Shown piece after piece: positions 8,145 to 17,130 of a stretch of DNA of 64,000 nt. The stretch is from NCBI RefSeq assembly GCF_000730285.1, contig NZ_CP007174.1, positions 1,240,001-1,304,000 of the forward strand. Direction: 5' to 3'. The translations under genes and the position numbers were made by a program. The DNA comes from Candidatus Nitrososphaera evergladensis SR1 (lineage in GTDB: Archaea; Thermoproteota; Nitrososphaeria; Nitrososphaerales; Nitrososphaeraceae). How positions within the stretch are numbered: position 1 is the first letter of the stretch; each line of letters starts with the position of its first letter. The notes below the pieces were generated by a model. The model made no database searches, was not told where the DNA came from, and saw only the letters and a program-made list of their open reading frames with translations.

Positions 8145-8411
8145 CTATGCTGCATTTCTCAGCGCTTTTTTGAATTCCAAAACGACGCCTCTCTTGGCGT
8201 CTATGCCAAGTGAAAATACTTCACCGGTTCCTAATGGAATGGACTCTACAACCTGCCCGCATGAAGGGCAATGCAAGTCATCGCCTGTAAGTTCCGTAAT
8301 TGATGATGCACACCAGTAGCAAGAATTGCACAGCAAGAAACTAACAGCGCCGCCCTTTCTTGGGGGTCTTTGTCCCTCTGTCATTGACAGCTGCTGTTCT
8401 AGATTGACCAT
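8145..8411 (-). CDS. Small zinc-ribbon protein
   Basis: About 88 residues with a four-Cys zinc ribbon, CNSCYWC...HCPSCGQVVESIPLG, followed by a beta-rich tail (GEVFSLGIDAKRGVVLEFKKAL). No named family recognised. The ATG at 8411 is preferred over 8438 because a minus-strand TATA (ATTTTTATAATGC, about 8437-8448) lies about 30 nt before it. It sits immediately after the tRNA in convergent orientation. Confidence 0.6.
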   Translation of the reverse strand: MVNLEQQLSMTEGQRPPRKGGAVSFLLCNSCYWCASSITELTGDDLHCPSCGQVVESIPLGTGEVFSLGIDAKRGVVLEFKKALRNAA

Positions 8412-8640
8412 AGGGAATTCGCTAATAGAAGATAGCATTATAAAAATATTCTGCAGTTGTCGTTATTCTGCGCGATTATATTTTCTCTTTTTGGTTAAAA
8501 CTTGGTTTCAATACCCTATTTTGATCGGAGTACCGGCACTGCGACATACGATCCTGCCGATTCGTTCGCTACCATTACCGTAAACCTGCTATGCGCAAAA
8601 ACGCGGTCATCTCTATTAGACGGGATATCCAATTAGGATC

Positions 8641-8823
8641 ATGGTAGAAACGAAAAAGTTGCTTCTTGAAGCTGAAATTCTAATTGACGTGCCAACGGAT
8701 ATTGTCGAAGATGAAGAAAGACTGGATGACGTTACAAAGGGATTGAGCAAGGCTCTGACCAAGGGACTCTACGATCAAGGAATAGACTTTCAGGTTAATC
8801 GAATGAGCTTTAAGTTGAAATAA
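8641..8823 (+). CDS. Hypothetical protein (60 aa)
   Basis: A 60-residue acidic protein: MVETKKLLLEAEILIDVPTD, then an Asp/Glu-rich segment and a helical C-terminus with DDVTKGLSKALTKGLYDQG. No signal, membrane or metal motif. Codon use is less GC-rich at third positions than neighbours. The frame is clean and ATG-initiated, but support is limited to that. Confidence 0.4.
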   Translation: MVETKKLLLEAEILIDVPTDIVEDEERLDDVTKGLSKALTKGLYDQGIDFQVNRMSFKLK

Positions 8824-8984
8824 AAAAGCTCCGGGCTGCCATCATCATGTCACACATTATTGTGCGTCTGAGCGCGAAAAACTATGTCGCAAAAGATTCG
8901 ATCATGCTATGTAAATTGATGATGCCTATAATGTATAAGGAAGAAAAATAGAGGAATGCGATGCGGGCAGGAGAGGTTTTGGGA

Positions 8985-9143
8985 TCAGCCGCCGTCGTCA
9001 TCATCATTTACGACAAGGCCGGCCGCCTGAAAGAAGCTGGTCAACGCGTGAACGTCGTTTATCTTGTAATAGTTTTGCATCGCGCTAATCATTGCATTGT
9101 CATAGTATAGGCGTCGCTGTAACATCTGCATTAGTATCTGCAT
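8985..9143 (-). CDS. Possible small protein (52 aa)
   Basis: A 52-residue open frame, MQILMQMLQRRLYYDNAMIS then AMQNYYKINDVHALTSFFQA and AGLVVNDDDDGG, with amphipathic helices and an acidic tail. The amino-acid composition looks protein-like, but I see no strong TATA box and the family is unknown. It lies in an otherwise gene-poor 580-nt stretch, so it may be a real short gene or a gene remnant. Confidence 0.3.
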   Translation of the reverse strand: MQILMQMLQRRLYYDNAMISAMQNYYKINDVHALTSFFQAAGLVVNDDDDGG

Positions 9144-9402
9144 GACTATCTGTGTTAAGCGTGTTTGTCAAAAATGATCAGAGCAAGCGGCCAATGATGT
9201 AACGCTGTCGCAAAATCCGGTATATTCTTTCAGGTTATTACCTGACGTCAAAGTTACAGACAGTCATTTTTCCCGATTATGGACGGCCTCCGTAAAACGA
9301 AAGCCAACTGTACTCGATTGTTTTGCCGGTGATGCAAAAAAAACTTTTCGAGGCAACTCTTCATTTTGGCTCATGTGTGTGCTCCTCTCCAAGTCGGCTT
9401 CT
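9144..9402. other. Gene-poor stretch between the 52-aa frame and the deacetylase
   Basis: About 260 nt downstream of the deacetylase stop. I see no ORF, tRNA or clear stem-loop here. Confidence 0.4.
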
Positions 9403-10473
9403 CTACGCTCCGCCGAGGCTTGGCCGGAGCGAGGAGATTATGGTGTTGATCAGGGGCGCTACGAGGTCTACGGTGGCCGCATCGTCGTTGTTGTTATCAT
9501 TGTTGTCATCATCACTGCCCGTTGCCGGAGCGGATGATGTTTGAGAATTGTTGTTGCTGACCGCGCCAGAGAACGTCCCTGTGTGGTAATTCTGGTCGTT
9601 TATCCATGTCAGCAATGTGTCAAGGTCTTTCATCTCATCCTGCGAGAGTTCCTCTGTTGGGTTGTTGCCTGCATCCTTTACCGTAAAGTCCTGCGGGTGC
9701 AGAGTCACCACCGCATAGCCGTAGCTGGCAATTGCGCTGTCTATCTGGCTTTCAATTTTGGAAAGCGGCGTCTTTGTCGGGGGGTCTGAATCGTACGTGT
9801 AAAAGCCAATCACCTGCGGAAGGTGGTACACGCCAAACTGGTCCTTGATGATGGTGTCAGAGCCGCCGGCTATTGCCTTGTACACCTTGTTGTCTGGGCT
9901 GTCTGGGTTGTCAGGATCGTAGATGCTCTCTATCTCTTGGTCAAATTCAGAACTCAGGATTTTCAGGCCGGCCTGATTTATCGCCTTTAGCGTGTCTTCG
10001 TTGTACGCGTTGTATGGGGCTACGAATATGCTGGTCTTGCTTCCAAACAGCTCTTCCATCTTTTGGTTGGCCATTTCCAGAGTCTTCTGCTGCTGTTGCA
10101 AGGAAAGCGTCCTGTAGTCTATGTGATTCCATCCGTGCAGGGACGTCTCAATCAGGCCCGTTGCGATGCCTTCCTTCACTTTGTTGACTATGACAGGATC
10201 GTTTCCGATGCTGTTCATTATTATCGGCAGGTCAAGGTTCTCGTTTCTTTCAATGAATTTGTCGATGATGGCAGTCTGGACATGAGTGATCCACTCGTCC
10301 TGGATGTCGTCCAGGCGAAATATCACGCAATTGCAGGCACCAGGCGCGGCGTGCGCCTTTGTCGGCAGCATAATATTGCCAGCGACGACCAGCGACAGAA
10401 TTGACGTCATCATTACAAAAGAAACAAGATGCTTCGATAGCTTTGTTGCACGGAAGGAAAAGTGTGTATTCAC
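9403..10473 (-). CDS. Secreted NodB-type polysaccharide deacetylase
   Basis: A 356-residue exported protein. A signal peptide/anchor (about 18-42, ending AHAAPG) precedes a NodB homology domain (about 45-300). Visible motifs are FRLDDIQD (motif 1 metal Asp pair), HGWNHIDY (motif 2 HxxxH), APYNAYN (motif 3) and TLHPQDF (motif 5 region). Carbohydrate esterase family 4 removes N-acetyl groups from cell-surface glycans; the substrate here is unknown. A low-complexity Asn/Asp tail (DDDNNDNNNDD) leads to a C-terminal hydrophobic helix (DLVAPLINTIISSL), perhaps an anchor. The domain is closely similar to the N-terminus of the 1424-residue protein at 11147-15421, so the pair arose by duplication. Confidence 0.82.
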   Translation of the reverse strand: MNTHFSFRATKLSKHLVSFVMMTSILSLVVAGNIMLPTKAHAAPGACNCVIFRLDDIQDEWITHVQTAIIDKFIERNENLDLPIIMNSIGNDPVIVNKVKEGIATGLIETSLHGWNHIDYRTLSLQQQQKTLEMANQKMEELFGSKTSIFVAPYNAYNEDTLKAINQAGLKILSSEFDQEIESIYDPDNPDSPDNKVYKAIAGGSDTIIKDQFGVYHLPQVIGFYTYDSDPPTKTPLSKIESQIDSAIASYGYAVVTLHPQDFTVKDAGNNPTEELSQDEMKDLDTLLTWINDQNYHTGTFSGAVSNNNSQTSSAPATGSDDDNNDNNNDDAATVDLVAPLINTIISSLRPSLGGA

Positions 10474-10820
10474 CGCTAACCGTATGCATAATTAACTATA
10501 TGTCAAAAACGACCAATTTGCAATGCTCGTAGATTTTCTATATAACTATAATCGCGGTCATAATGAGTTTTATTATTCAGATGATATAAATCGCAAAAGT
10601 TAGCGCAACTTTGCTAAAGAGAGCGCCTCTGCTTAAAAGTCCTAGTGGAAATAGTGTACTGCGGCACCAAAAATCTTTTGAATGCCTGCCCGAAGCAGAA
10701 TCTAGAGATTTCGTCCAGGACCGGCCATATTAAGACGCAGAACACACAAAATTGTAATAGAATATTTCTCTGATTTTCAGATATGAGTACTCATTTAAAT
10801 GACTAATTCCTATAATACTC
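10474..10820. other. Divergent promoter region
   Basis: 347 nt, AT-rich near both ends. On the plus strand ATTTAAATG (10791-10800) is 25 nt before the GTG of the winged-helix gene. No convincing gene; no strong hairpin. Confidence 0.4.
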
Positions 10821-11096
10821 GTGAAATACAGAAGCAGAATGGATATCGCTGCTGACGTACTTGAGGTTGCACAGGGCGGCGCAATAAAGACCAGGATAAT
10901 GTACAAGGCCTTCCTCTCGTTCCCGCAGCTGAAGGAGTATCTTGAGCTTTTGCAGGACGGTGGGCTGCTTGACTATGTGGCCGAGGAAAAAGAGTACCAT
11001 GCCACAGAGCGTGGAAAACGCTTTTTAAAAATGTACAAGGAGGTAGGACAGGCGATACTCCCGGCAGGGATCCGAAAGAAAAAGACTCTGGCGTAG
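10821..11096 (+). CDS. Winged-helix transcriptional regulator (small, Sso10a-like)
   Basis: A 91-residue winged-helix protein. The order is MDIAADVLEVAQ, IKTRIMYKAFLSFPQLKEYL (helix-turn-helix), then a wing with LLQDGGLLDYVAEEKEYHATERGKRFL and a basic tail. The layout matches small archaeal DNA-binding regulators with recognition helix and wing. The GTG start lies exactly 25 nt from a TATA-like ATTTAAATG; an internal ATG at 10839 is the alternative. It stands next to, and convergent with, the large surface protein gene; regulation of that gene is possible but not shown. Confidence 0.75.
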   Translation: MKYRSRMDIAADVLEVAQGGAIKTRIMYKAFLSFPQLKEYLELLQDGGLLDYVAEEKEYHATERGKRFLKMYKEVGQAILPAGIRKKKTLA

Positions 11097-11146
11097 GAAA
11101 CAAAAGAAAAAAAAGAAAAATAGCCTGGACTCTTTTTGCACCCGCC

Positions 11147-14100
11147 TTACCCGTGCGTCTGCTTCAATATCATGTACATGTCGTCGGCGGTATTGCTTGT
11201 CCAAGATGTCGTGTACTGCTGCCTGTACGTGTTTGTGCCGTCAAACGGGTCTGCCGCATCGCGGTCAAGCATCACTGCGATGAAATTGGTCGAGCTTCCG
11301 CTTGTGTACTTTATGCCTATTCTGTCTCCGGATTGCAGGGTGTACAGCTCGCCGTTTGACAGCGAGAAGGTATAATCTGTGTACGTCGTCGTGATGGTTG
11401 TGGCGTCCTTTGTACCAAACAGCTTTTTCACTGTCAGGTCAGGATTAAAGATGCCAATTTCTGCGGTACCTGTTGGAGTGCCTGTTTTCCTAAGCTTTAA
11501 CGTTATTTCGTCTATGCTCTTGCCTGCTAGCTGCGACGTCGGCGAGACAAACTCGGCATGTGCCTGCTGTGCAGAGTACGTGCTCAGGCCGGATGTCGCG
11601 GTAGTATCCGACATCTGCGTTACCGGGAAGGACGGGATGTTGATGGTGTAGGTTTCAGTGCTGGGGGCGCTGTCGTTTCCTGCCGTGTCCCTTCCAAAGA
11701 ACTTTAGGACAGTGCTGGAGGCGATTTGTATCGGCGATGTGTAGACGCTGCTTGAAGTTGTTGGCGTAGAGCCATCAAGGGTGTAGTATATCGTGGCAGG
11801 TTCGTTGGCAGCAAGCGTGACTGATACAGCTGCCGTGTACGTGCCGCCGACAGGCGTGGCAGTTACCGTCGGAGCAATGGTGTCTGTTGCATCGTGCGTC
11901 TGCTTCAATATCATGTACATGTCATCAGACGTAAAGCTGAGCCACGATGTCGTGTACTGCTGCCTGTACGTGTTTGTGCCGTCAAACGGGTCTGCCGCAT
12001 CGCGGTCAAGCATCACTGCCATGTAGTTGTTTGAATTGCCGCCAGCATACTTGATGCCTATCCTGTCGCCGGACTGGATGGTGTACAGGTCAAGGCCGGA
12101 TAGCGAGAAGGTATAGTCTGTATATGTAGAAGTCAGGGTGGCAGCATCTTTTGTACCAAACAGCTTTTTCACTGTAAGGTCAGGATTGAAAACGCCTACC
12201 TCTGCAGTTCCTGTTGGAGAGTTTGTCTTTCTCAGCTTTAGCGTTATCTGGTCAATGCTCTTGCCTACAAGCTGCGACGCCGGCGAGACAAACTCGGCAT
12301 GTGCCTGCTGTCCGGCATAGAGGCTTAGGCCCGAAGTTGCAGTGGTGTCAGACATGTGGGTTATCGGGAACGACGATGCCGAAATGGTGTAGGTTTCAGT
12401 CGTTACCACGCCAACATTGCCTATGCTGTCTTTTGCAAAGAACTTTAGAACAGTAGTCGTGCCCTGCCCTATGATTGGTATTGGCGCAGAGTAGACCGTG
12501 CTGTTTGTCGACGGAGTAGAGCCGTCCGTGGTGTAGTATATTGTAGAGCCCGGCTTGGACGCCGTCAGGGTGACTGACTGGCTGGCATTGTACACCCCGC
12601 CTGGCGGCGAAGCGGTGACGGATGGGGGCACCGTATCAATGACGTACGTCTCAACTACGACAAGGCCTTCGTTTCCTGCAGTGTCCTTTGCAAAGAACTT
12701 CAAGTCAGTGTTGGACGATATCTGTATTGGGCTACTGTACACGGGGCTGAATGTAGTGGGGGTCTGGCCGTCAGTTGTGTAGTATATTGTCGATGATTCG
12801 CTTGCTGTCAAAGTGACTGACTGCGCCGTGTTGTACAGGCCTCCTGGCGGCGAGGCGGTGACTGTAGGCGGAGTGGTGTCAAAAGTGTACGTCTCTGAAA
12901 CTATGGGAGTCGTCCTTCCAATGCCGTCCTTGCCAAAGAACTTCAAGTCAGTGTTGGACGATATCAGGATGGGGCCGGCATAGACCGTGCTGTTTTCGTT
13001 CGGCGTCGTGCCGTCCGTGGTGTAGTAGATTGTAAAGCCCGGTTCAGAAGCGGCAAGGGTCACGGACTGGGCAGAATTATAGAGACCTCCCTGTGGCGTG
13101 GCAGTCACTGTAGGCGCCGCGGCATCTATGACATATACCTCGGTTCCAGTCGCGCCGTTGTTGCCTGCAGTGTCCCTTGCAAAGAACTTGAGTGTCGTGC
13201 TTGAAGAGATTGCTATTGGGCCCGTATAGACCGTGCTGTTTGTCGACGGAGTAGAGCCGTCCGTGGTGTAGTATATCGTGGAGGAAGAGGGCTCGCTTGC
13301 TGTCAGCGTTACAGACTGGGCGACGGTGTATGTGCCTCCTGGCGGCGACGCCGTTACTGTCGGGCCAAGGCCGTCAACGATAAAGCTTCTGACGCTGCTG
13401 TACGGGCTCTTGTTGCTTGACGCGTCTGAGGACCTTACCTTCCAGTAGTATGTGGCGTCTCCAAGCGCCTCTGAAACAGCATAGGATGATTCAGTCAATC
13501 CTTGCTGGTTCACTACGGGGGAGCTAAAGTCAAGATTGTCGTCTACCAGCAGGTCATAAGTTACGGAAGATGATACAATGTCTGTCTCGTTGGACCAGTC
13601 CAGTGATAGCGTTGACGGGCTGTTTGTTACAGTTCCATTGGCTGGTGCAAGAAGCTGGGGCGCTGGCGGCGCCGTGGTGTCAACCACGTTTATGGCCTGG
13701 TTCGACGAGGCCGAGTTTCCTGATACGTCCGTAGCGGTCCAAGTCACGGTCGTCGTTCCAAGTGGAAATCCTGTGGCTTCCGACGCCCCCGGGGAATCGT
13801 TCGTCACGTTGGGCGACGGGTCGCTGTTGTCAAACACAAAGGGCTTGCCAAGGCTTACAGGCGTAAGCTCTCCTGTCGCCTCTATGGTCATTGACGGCGG
13901 CGCCGTGATGGTGGGCGCAGTTATATCCGGGCCTGCAAGGCTGACGCTAATGGGGGTAGAATCCCATTGCTGGTTTGCAAAGAAATCCGTTGCCCTGCTG
14001 ACTACCGTTGTGCTGCCCTGCGTTTTGATGTTGAGTATGTAATACCAATTAGCCCAGCTGCTGCCATTAGTTTGGGTTGCCTTCTGGTATGCAGTGGTGG

Positions 14101-15421
14101 ATGTTCGCACTTCGACCACCTTGACTCCTGATTGGCCGTCCGACGCAGTGCCCGTGACCAGAATGTTTACTCCTGCTGCAGGTCCTGAAATTGCAGCGCC
14201 AGCGGAAGGAGAGGTTGTCTTGACTGCAGGTCTTATCGCGTCGTTGGTTGGAGAGATGGTGACGTACTGTATGGCCGTTCCGACGTTGTTGTTGTCGTCA
14301 GTGGCAGACCACTTGACTGCCGTAGTCCCTCTTGGAAAGAGGTTTGAAGTAGCATTATTGGTGATGGTGGGATTGAGATCGATGTTGTCAGTGGCAGTGG
14401 CCGTTCCAAGCGAATTGACCGTGGCAGGGTTGTCCGGCGTCACCAGAGCAATATCTGCAGGAGGAGTGACCTTTGGCGGAACGTTGTCAATTATAGGCGG
14501 CAGGGGTATTTTTGTCACCGAAGAGAACGTCGTTATTTTGTATTGTTTGCCCTGAGCGTAGTCTATCAGGGTGTTCAAATCATTCAGCTCGTTCTGGTCG
14601 GCCGCATTTGAGGGCACGCCCTGTGCATTCTTGACTGCAAAGTCCTGGGGGTGGAGCGTTATCACTACATAGCCATAGCTGGCAATGGCATCGTCAATCC
14701 GGCTTTCGATCAAAGAAAGCGGGGTCTTTGTTGGTGGTTCTGAATCATAAGTGTAAAAGCCCACTTCCTGCGGAAGGTGGTACACGCCAAACTGGTCTTT
14801 TATGTCAAAGCCGGTTGCTGCTTTGTATATCTTGTTATTTGGGCTGTTTGGATTGTCAGGGTCATATATGCTTGGAAGCTCTTGGTCAAACTCGGAGCTT
14901 ATGATCTTTAGTCCCAGCTGGCTTGTCGCATTGAGTGTATTTACATTGTATGCGTTGTACGGCGGTATGAATATGTTGGACTTTCTTCCCCAAATGTCTT
15001 GCAATTTCTGGTTGGCCATTTCAAGGGTGTTCTTTTGGTCCTGGAGACTTAGCTGGCTATAGTCCACATGGTTCCATCCGTGGAGGTCAAGCTCGAACAA
15101 GTTGGACGAGTGGCCCTCCCTTACCTTACTTACGACCAAGGGGTCGTTGCCAACAAAATTCATGATGATGCCAAACGTGGCGTTCACGTTTCTATTGATG
15201 AACTGGTCCATCAACGCTACCTGGACAGAGTTGATCCAGTAATCCTGAATGTCGTCTATTCTAAAGATGACGCAGTTGCAGGAACCTGCAAGTGCCGCTT
15301 CTGACCTGTTAGGAATTGCAACAACATTGAAAATGAGAAGTACAACTGAAAAAAGTGCCAAGGAGTATCGCAGTGCGCTATAACCTGTACTACCTGAAAC
15401 AGATGTCGTGTCTCGTTTCAC
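11147..15421 (-). CDS. Giant secreted multidomain protein: NodB deacetylase + HYR/Fn3 + chitobiase-type repeats
   Basis: A 1424-residue exported protein. A signal/TM lies at about residues 18-42. The NodB deacetylase domain is at about 45-300 (FRIDDIQD, HGWNHVDY, PPYNAYN, TLHPQDF). HYR-like Ig repeats (about 310-395 and 500-580) flank an Ig-like segment. An Fn3-like domain is at about 585-685. Four tandem repeats of about 80 residues at 690-1020 have the signature TVTASPPGG...STIYYTTDGSTP...LKFFA(R/K)D, matching the chitobiase/beta-hexosaminidase C-terminal type, with a fifth at about 1180-1255. Two nearly identical modules of about 160 residues (FPITHMSDTTATSGLS...MYMILKQTH) surround the fifth repeat and form the C-terminus. 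Probably a cell-surface glycan-modifying adhesin. No C-terminal anchor is seen. Confidence 0.85.
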   Translation of the reverse strand: MKRDTTSVSGSTGYSALRYSLALFSVVLLIFNVVAIPNRSEAALAGSCNCVIFRIDDIQDYWINSVQVALMDQFINRNVNATFGIIMNFVGNDPLVVSKVREGHSSNLFELDLHGWNHVDYSQLSLQDQKNTLEMANQKLQDIWGRKSNIFIPPYNAYNVNTLNATSQLGLKIISSEFDQELPSIYDPDNPNSPNNKIYKAATGFDIKDQFGVYHLPQEVGFYTYDSEPPTKTPLSLIESRIDDAIASYGYVVITLHPQDFAVKNAQGVPSNAADQNELNDLNTLIDYAQGKQYKITTFSSVTKIPLPPIIDNVPPKVTPPADIALVTPDNPATVNSLGTATATDNIDLNPTITNNATSNLFPRGTTAVKWSATDDNNNVGTAIQYVTISPTNDAIRPAVKTTSPSAGAAISGPAAGVNILVTGTASDGQSGVKVVEVRTSTTAYQKATQTNGSSWANWYYILNIKTQGSTTVVSRATDFFANQQWDSTPISVSLAGPDITAPTITAPPSMTIEATGELTPVSLGKPFVFDNSDPSPNVTNDSPGASEATGFPLGTTTVTWTATDVSGNSASSNQAINVVDTTAPPAPQLLAPANGTVTNSPSTLSLDWSNETDIVSSSVTYDLLVDDNLDFSSPVVNQQGLTESSYAVSEALGDATYYWKVRSSDASSNKSPYSSVRSFIVDGLGPTVTASPPGGTYTVAQSVTLTASEPSSSTIYYTTDGSTPSTNSTVYTGPIAISSSTTLKFFARDTAGNNGATGTEVYVIDAAAPTVTATPQGGLYNSAQSVTLAASEPGFTIYYTTDGTTPNENSTVYAGPILISSNTDLKFFGKDGIGRTTPIVSETYTFDTTPPTVTASPPGGLYNTAQSVTLTASESSTIYYTTDGQTPTTFSPVYSSPIQISSNTDLKFFAKDTAGNEGLVVVETYVIDTVPPSVTASPPGGVYNASQSVTLTASKPGSTIYYTTDGSTPSTNSTVYSAPIPIIGQGTTTVLKFFAKDSIGNVGVVTTETYTISASSFPITHMSDTTATSGLSLYAGQQAHAEFVSPASQLVGKSIDQITLKLRKTNSPTGTAEVGVFNPDLTVKKLFGTKDAATLTSTYTDYTFSLSGLDLYTIQSGDRIGIKYAGGNSNNYMAVMLDRDAADPFDGTNTYRQQYTTSWLSFTSDDMYMILKQTHDATDTIAPTVTATPVGGTYTAAVSVTLAANEPATIYYTLDGSTPTTSSSVYTSPIQIASSTVLKFFGRDTAGNDSAPSTETYTINIPSFPVTQMSDTTATSGLSTYSAQQAHAEFVSPTSQLAGKSIDEITLKLRKTGTPTGTAEIGIFNPDLTVKKLFGTKDATTITTTYTDYTFSLSNGELYTLQSGDRIGIKYTSGSSTNFIAVMLDRDAADPFDGTNTYRQQYTTSWTSNTADDMYMILKQTHG
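11150..11632 (-). repeat. C-terminal module, copy 2 (direct repeat of 11893-12375)
   Basis: Encodes about 160 residues, from FPVTQMSDTTATSGLSTYSA through RDAADPFDGTNTYRQQYTTS to the end. Nucleotide identity to the other copy is visibly high; for example the words around the Tyr-Arg-Gln-Gln segment are unchanged. Confidence 0.85.
11893..12375 (-). repeat. C-terminal module, copy 1 (direct repeat of 11150-11632)
   Basis: Encodes the homologous block starting FPITHMSDTTATSGLSLYAG. The two copies are separated by one chitobiase-type repeat. High DNA similarity suggests recent duplication or ongoing conversion. Confidence 0.85.
12378..13370 (-). repeat. Tandem array of four chitobiase-type (CHB_HEX_C-like) coding repeats
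   Basis: Four in-frame repeats of roughly 240-250 nt, each encoding PTVTASPPGG, IYYTTDG(S/T/Q)TP and LKFFAKD blocks. The motif encoding TIYYTTDGSTPSTNSTVY recurs nearly verbatim near 12480-12545 and 13215-13280. Confidence 0.8.
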
Positions 15422-15811
15422 AATCTAGAGTTTTGTACCAGGTATATACTCAAGATTATCATAGTTGAGTTATACATGGAGATTTAAATTCATTAATATA
15501 GTTCTAGATGAATAAAATAGGTCACTATAACCTGATATTTCCATAGAATACCATTCTAAAGAAGTGGCCTGGCTGCCTCTTGTGTCATTTTTTGCAGATG
15601 CCACAAGCCGAATATTTGGCGCAATTGGCTATTGCTACTACTGCTATTATTATGGTTAATTCATGACCCGCAGCTTGGCAAGCATACGTCCTAGTGGGCA
15701 AACAAGGTGGAGAAGAAAAAAGGAGGAGGGGGCAGTGGCAGTCACAGGCTGCTATATACGCGCACACGATCTATGTGTACGTGCGCTGTAACAGCCAGTC
15801 CTGTCGCTTTT
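15422..15811. other. Intergenic region upstream of the giant surface protein
   Basis: 390 nt. The left half (15430-15560) is very AT-rich, with several TATA-like words on both strands serving the giant gene. The right half, GC-balanced, follows the TIG protein stop. No gene recognised. Confidence 0.4.
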
Positions 15812-16741
15812 TTATGGAGGTGGCGATGGGGGCATGTTTGTCGAAGCCGCGGCTGTTATGCTGAGGGTGGCTGAAGCTTTGACGCCGCTGCCGTCCGTTG
15901 CAGTAACCTGGTGGTCGCCAGCTGTTACGTTCTCGGGAATGGTCACAGCGACTGTAAATGCACCGTTGGCATCAGTCGTTATGGTAGAATTTGTATCTAC
16001 AGTATTGTCGTCTATAGCCAGCGTTACGTTTTGATCATTGCTAAAGCCAGTGCCGGCGATGTTCAGTTCGCTCCCTGTACTGACAGACGTTGGCGTCAGG
16101 ACAAGGGTTGCAATGCCAATTCCGGGATTCGGCGGTGGCAATGACGTTGCATTGCCCGGTGTAGTTGCAGTTTCGTTGCCGGGAGATGGAATTGAAGTCT
16201 CGTTGCCTGATGGAGCGCCCGCTGCTGCTGATGATGATGACGTTGTGTTGGCTGGCCCTTCCACGACGCTGAACGTGGCAGTTGCATTTTCTCCCATACT
16301 GCCTGCAACCGTTACTTCGTGGTCTCCACTTGTTGCGTTATCTGGTACAAGCGCTGTAGTATTGAACTCGCCCGTGGCAAATTGTATCATGTTGCCTGTG
16401 AGCAAGTATCCGTTATCGAATGTAAATCTAAATGTCTGCCCTGGTGAAAATCCTGTCCCCGCGATAGTAACGTTAGTGCCTGCCCCGCCAGAGTTTGGTG
16501 TCAAAGTGATTGTTGTTGTTCCAGCCGAAGTTTCATTGCCCGCCGGCGCGGTAGTAGTAGATGTCTCGTTACCTGACGGAATTGTAGAGGTTTCGTTACC
16601 TGGCGGCGTTATCGTCGTTTCGTTACCTTGTGTGGTCTGTGCTGCCGCGTTGCTTACTATCAACCCCGGCGCTGCAACCGCGCTTAGAATTGCTAGGCCA
16701 ACTAGTACAGCCAGTACCGTATGTCTTGATGTTTCGAACAT
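15812..16741 (-). CDS. Secreted TIG/IPT-domain protein with sequon-rich linkers
   Basis: A 309-residue exported protein. A signal peptide (about 1-35, ending SNAAAQT) precedes a Thr/Ser-rich linker built of repeated GNET(S/T) units. The first TIG/IPT-like Ig domain (about 78-160, ITLTPNSGGAGTNVTIAGTGF) is followed by a second GNETS-rich linker (about 165-200), a second TIG domain (about 207-295, LVLTPTSVSTGSELNIAGTGF) and a Pro-rich end. NET and NAT/NVT motifs are N-x-S/T N-glycosylation sites; archaeal surface proteins are glycosylated there by AglB. No membrane anchor at the C-terminus. Probably an S-layer-associated or secreted structural protein. Confidence 0.8.
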   Translation of the reverse strand: MFETSRHTVLAVLVGLAILSAVAAPGLIVSNAAAQTTQGNETTITPPGNETSTIPSGNETSTTTAPAGNETSAGTTTITLTPNSGGAGTNVTIAGTGFSPGQTFRFTFDNGYLLTGNMIQFATGEFNTTALVPDNATSGDHEVTVAGSMGENATATFSVVEGPANTTSSSSAAAGAPSGNETSIPSPGNETATTPGNATSLPPPNPGIGIATLVLTPTSVSTGSELNIAGTGFSNDQNVTLAIDDNTVDTNSTITTDANGAFTVAVTIPENVTAGDHQVTATDGSGVKASATLSITAAASTNMPPSPPP

Positions 16742-17130
16742 ATGCGTTCAATTAAATTTTGTATCAGTGCAAGTTAAGGGACGCTATGGATAGATGTTTC
16801 CATCTATCCTGCCGTGCAACATGCACGCGCAAAAAATGTCTTGCTCTAGAGAAAAAGCGTTAGTACGCTTCGACTAATGGTTGCAACTAGAAGTTTCACA
16901 AACCCGGATATTCGGGCGTTTCATTAGCGTAGGTCATTACGAGAATAACAATAGTACGGGAAAACGCATTCTTTTTACTGTGCATGAATCCATGTGTGCA
17001 GCTTCCAGTCTCTTATTTTTATCATCATGTATATGTGCGCGTACATGTGTGTTTACGTTGCAGCACGCTCTGTTGTTAGACGGCCTTTCTGCAAAAAGAG
17101 CATCTCTCGCGTTTGGCCGGCGTGTACTGG
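16742..17130. other. Intergenic region
   Basis: 389 nt between two minus-strand genes. It contains the promoter of the TIG protein (AT-rich, about 16745-16770). A short inverted word pair flanks 16790-16812 (GGATAGATG and CATCTATCC), a possible stem-loop. I find no gene. Confidence 0.35.
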
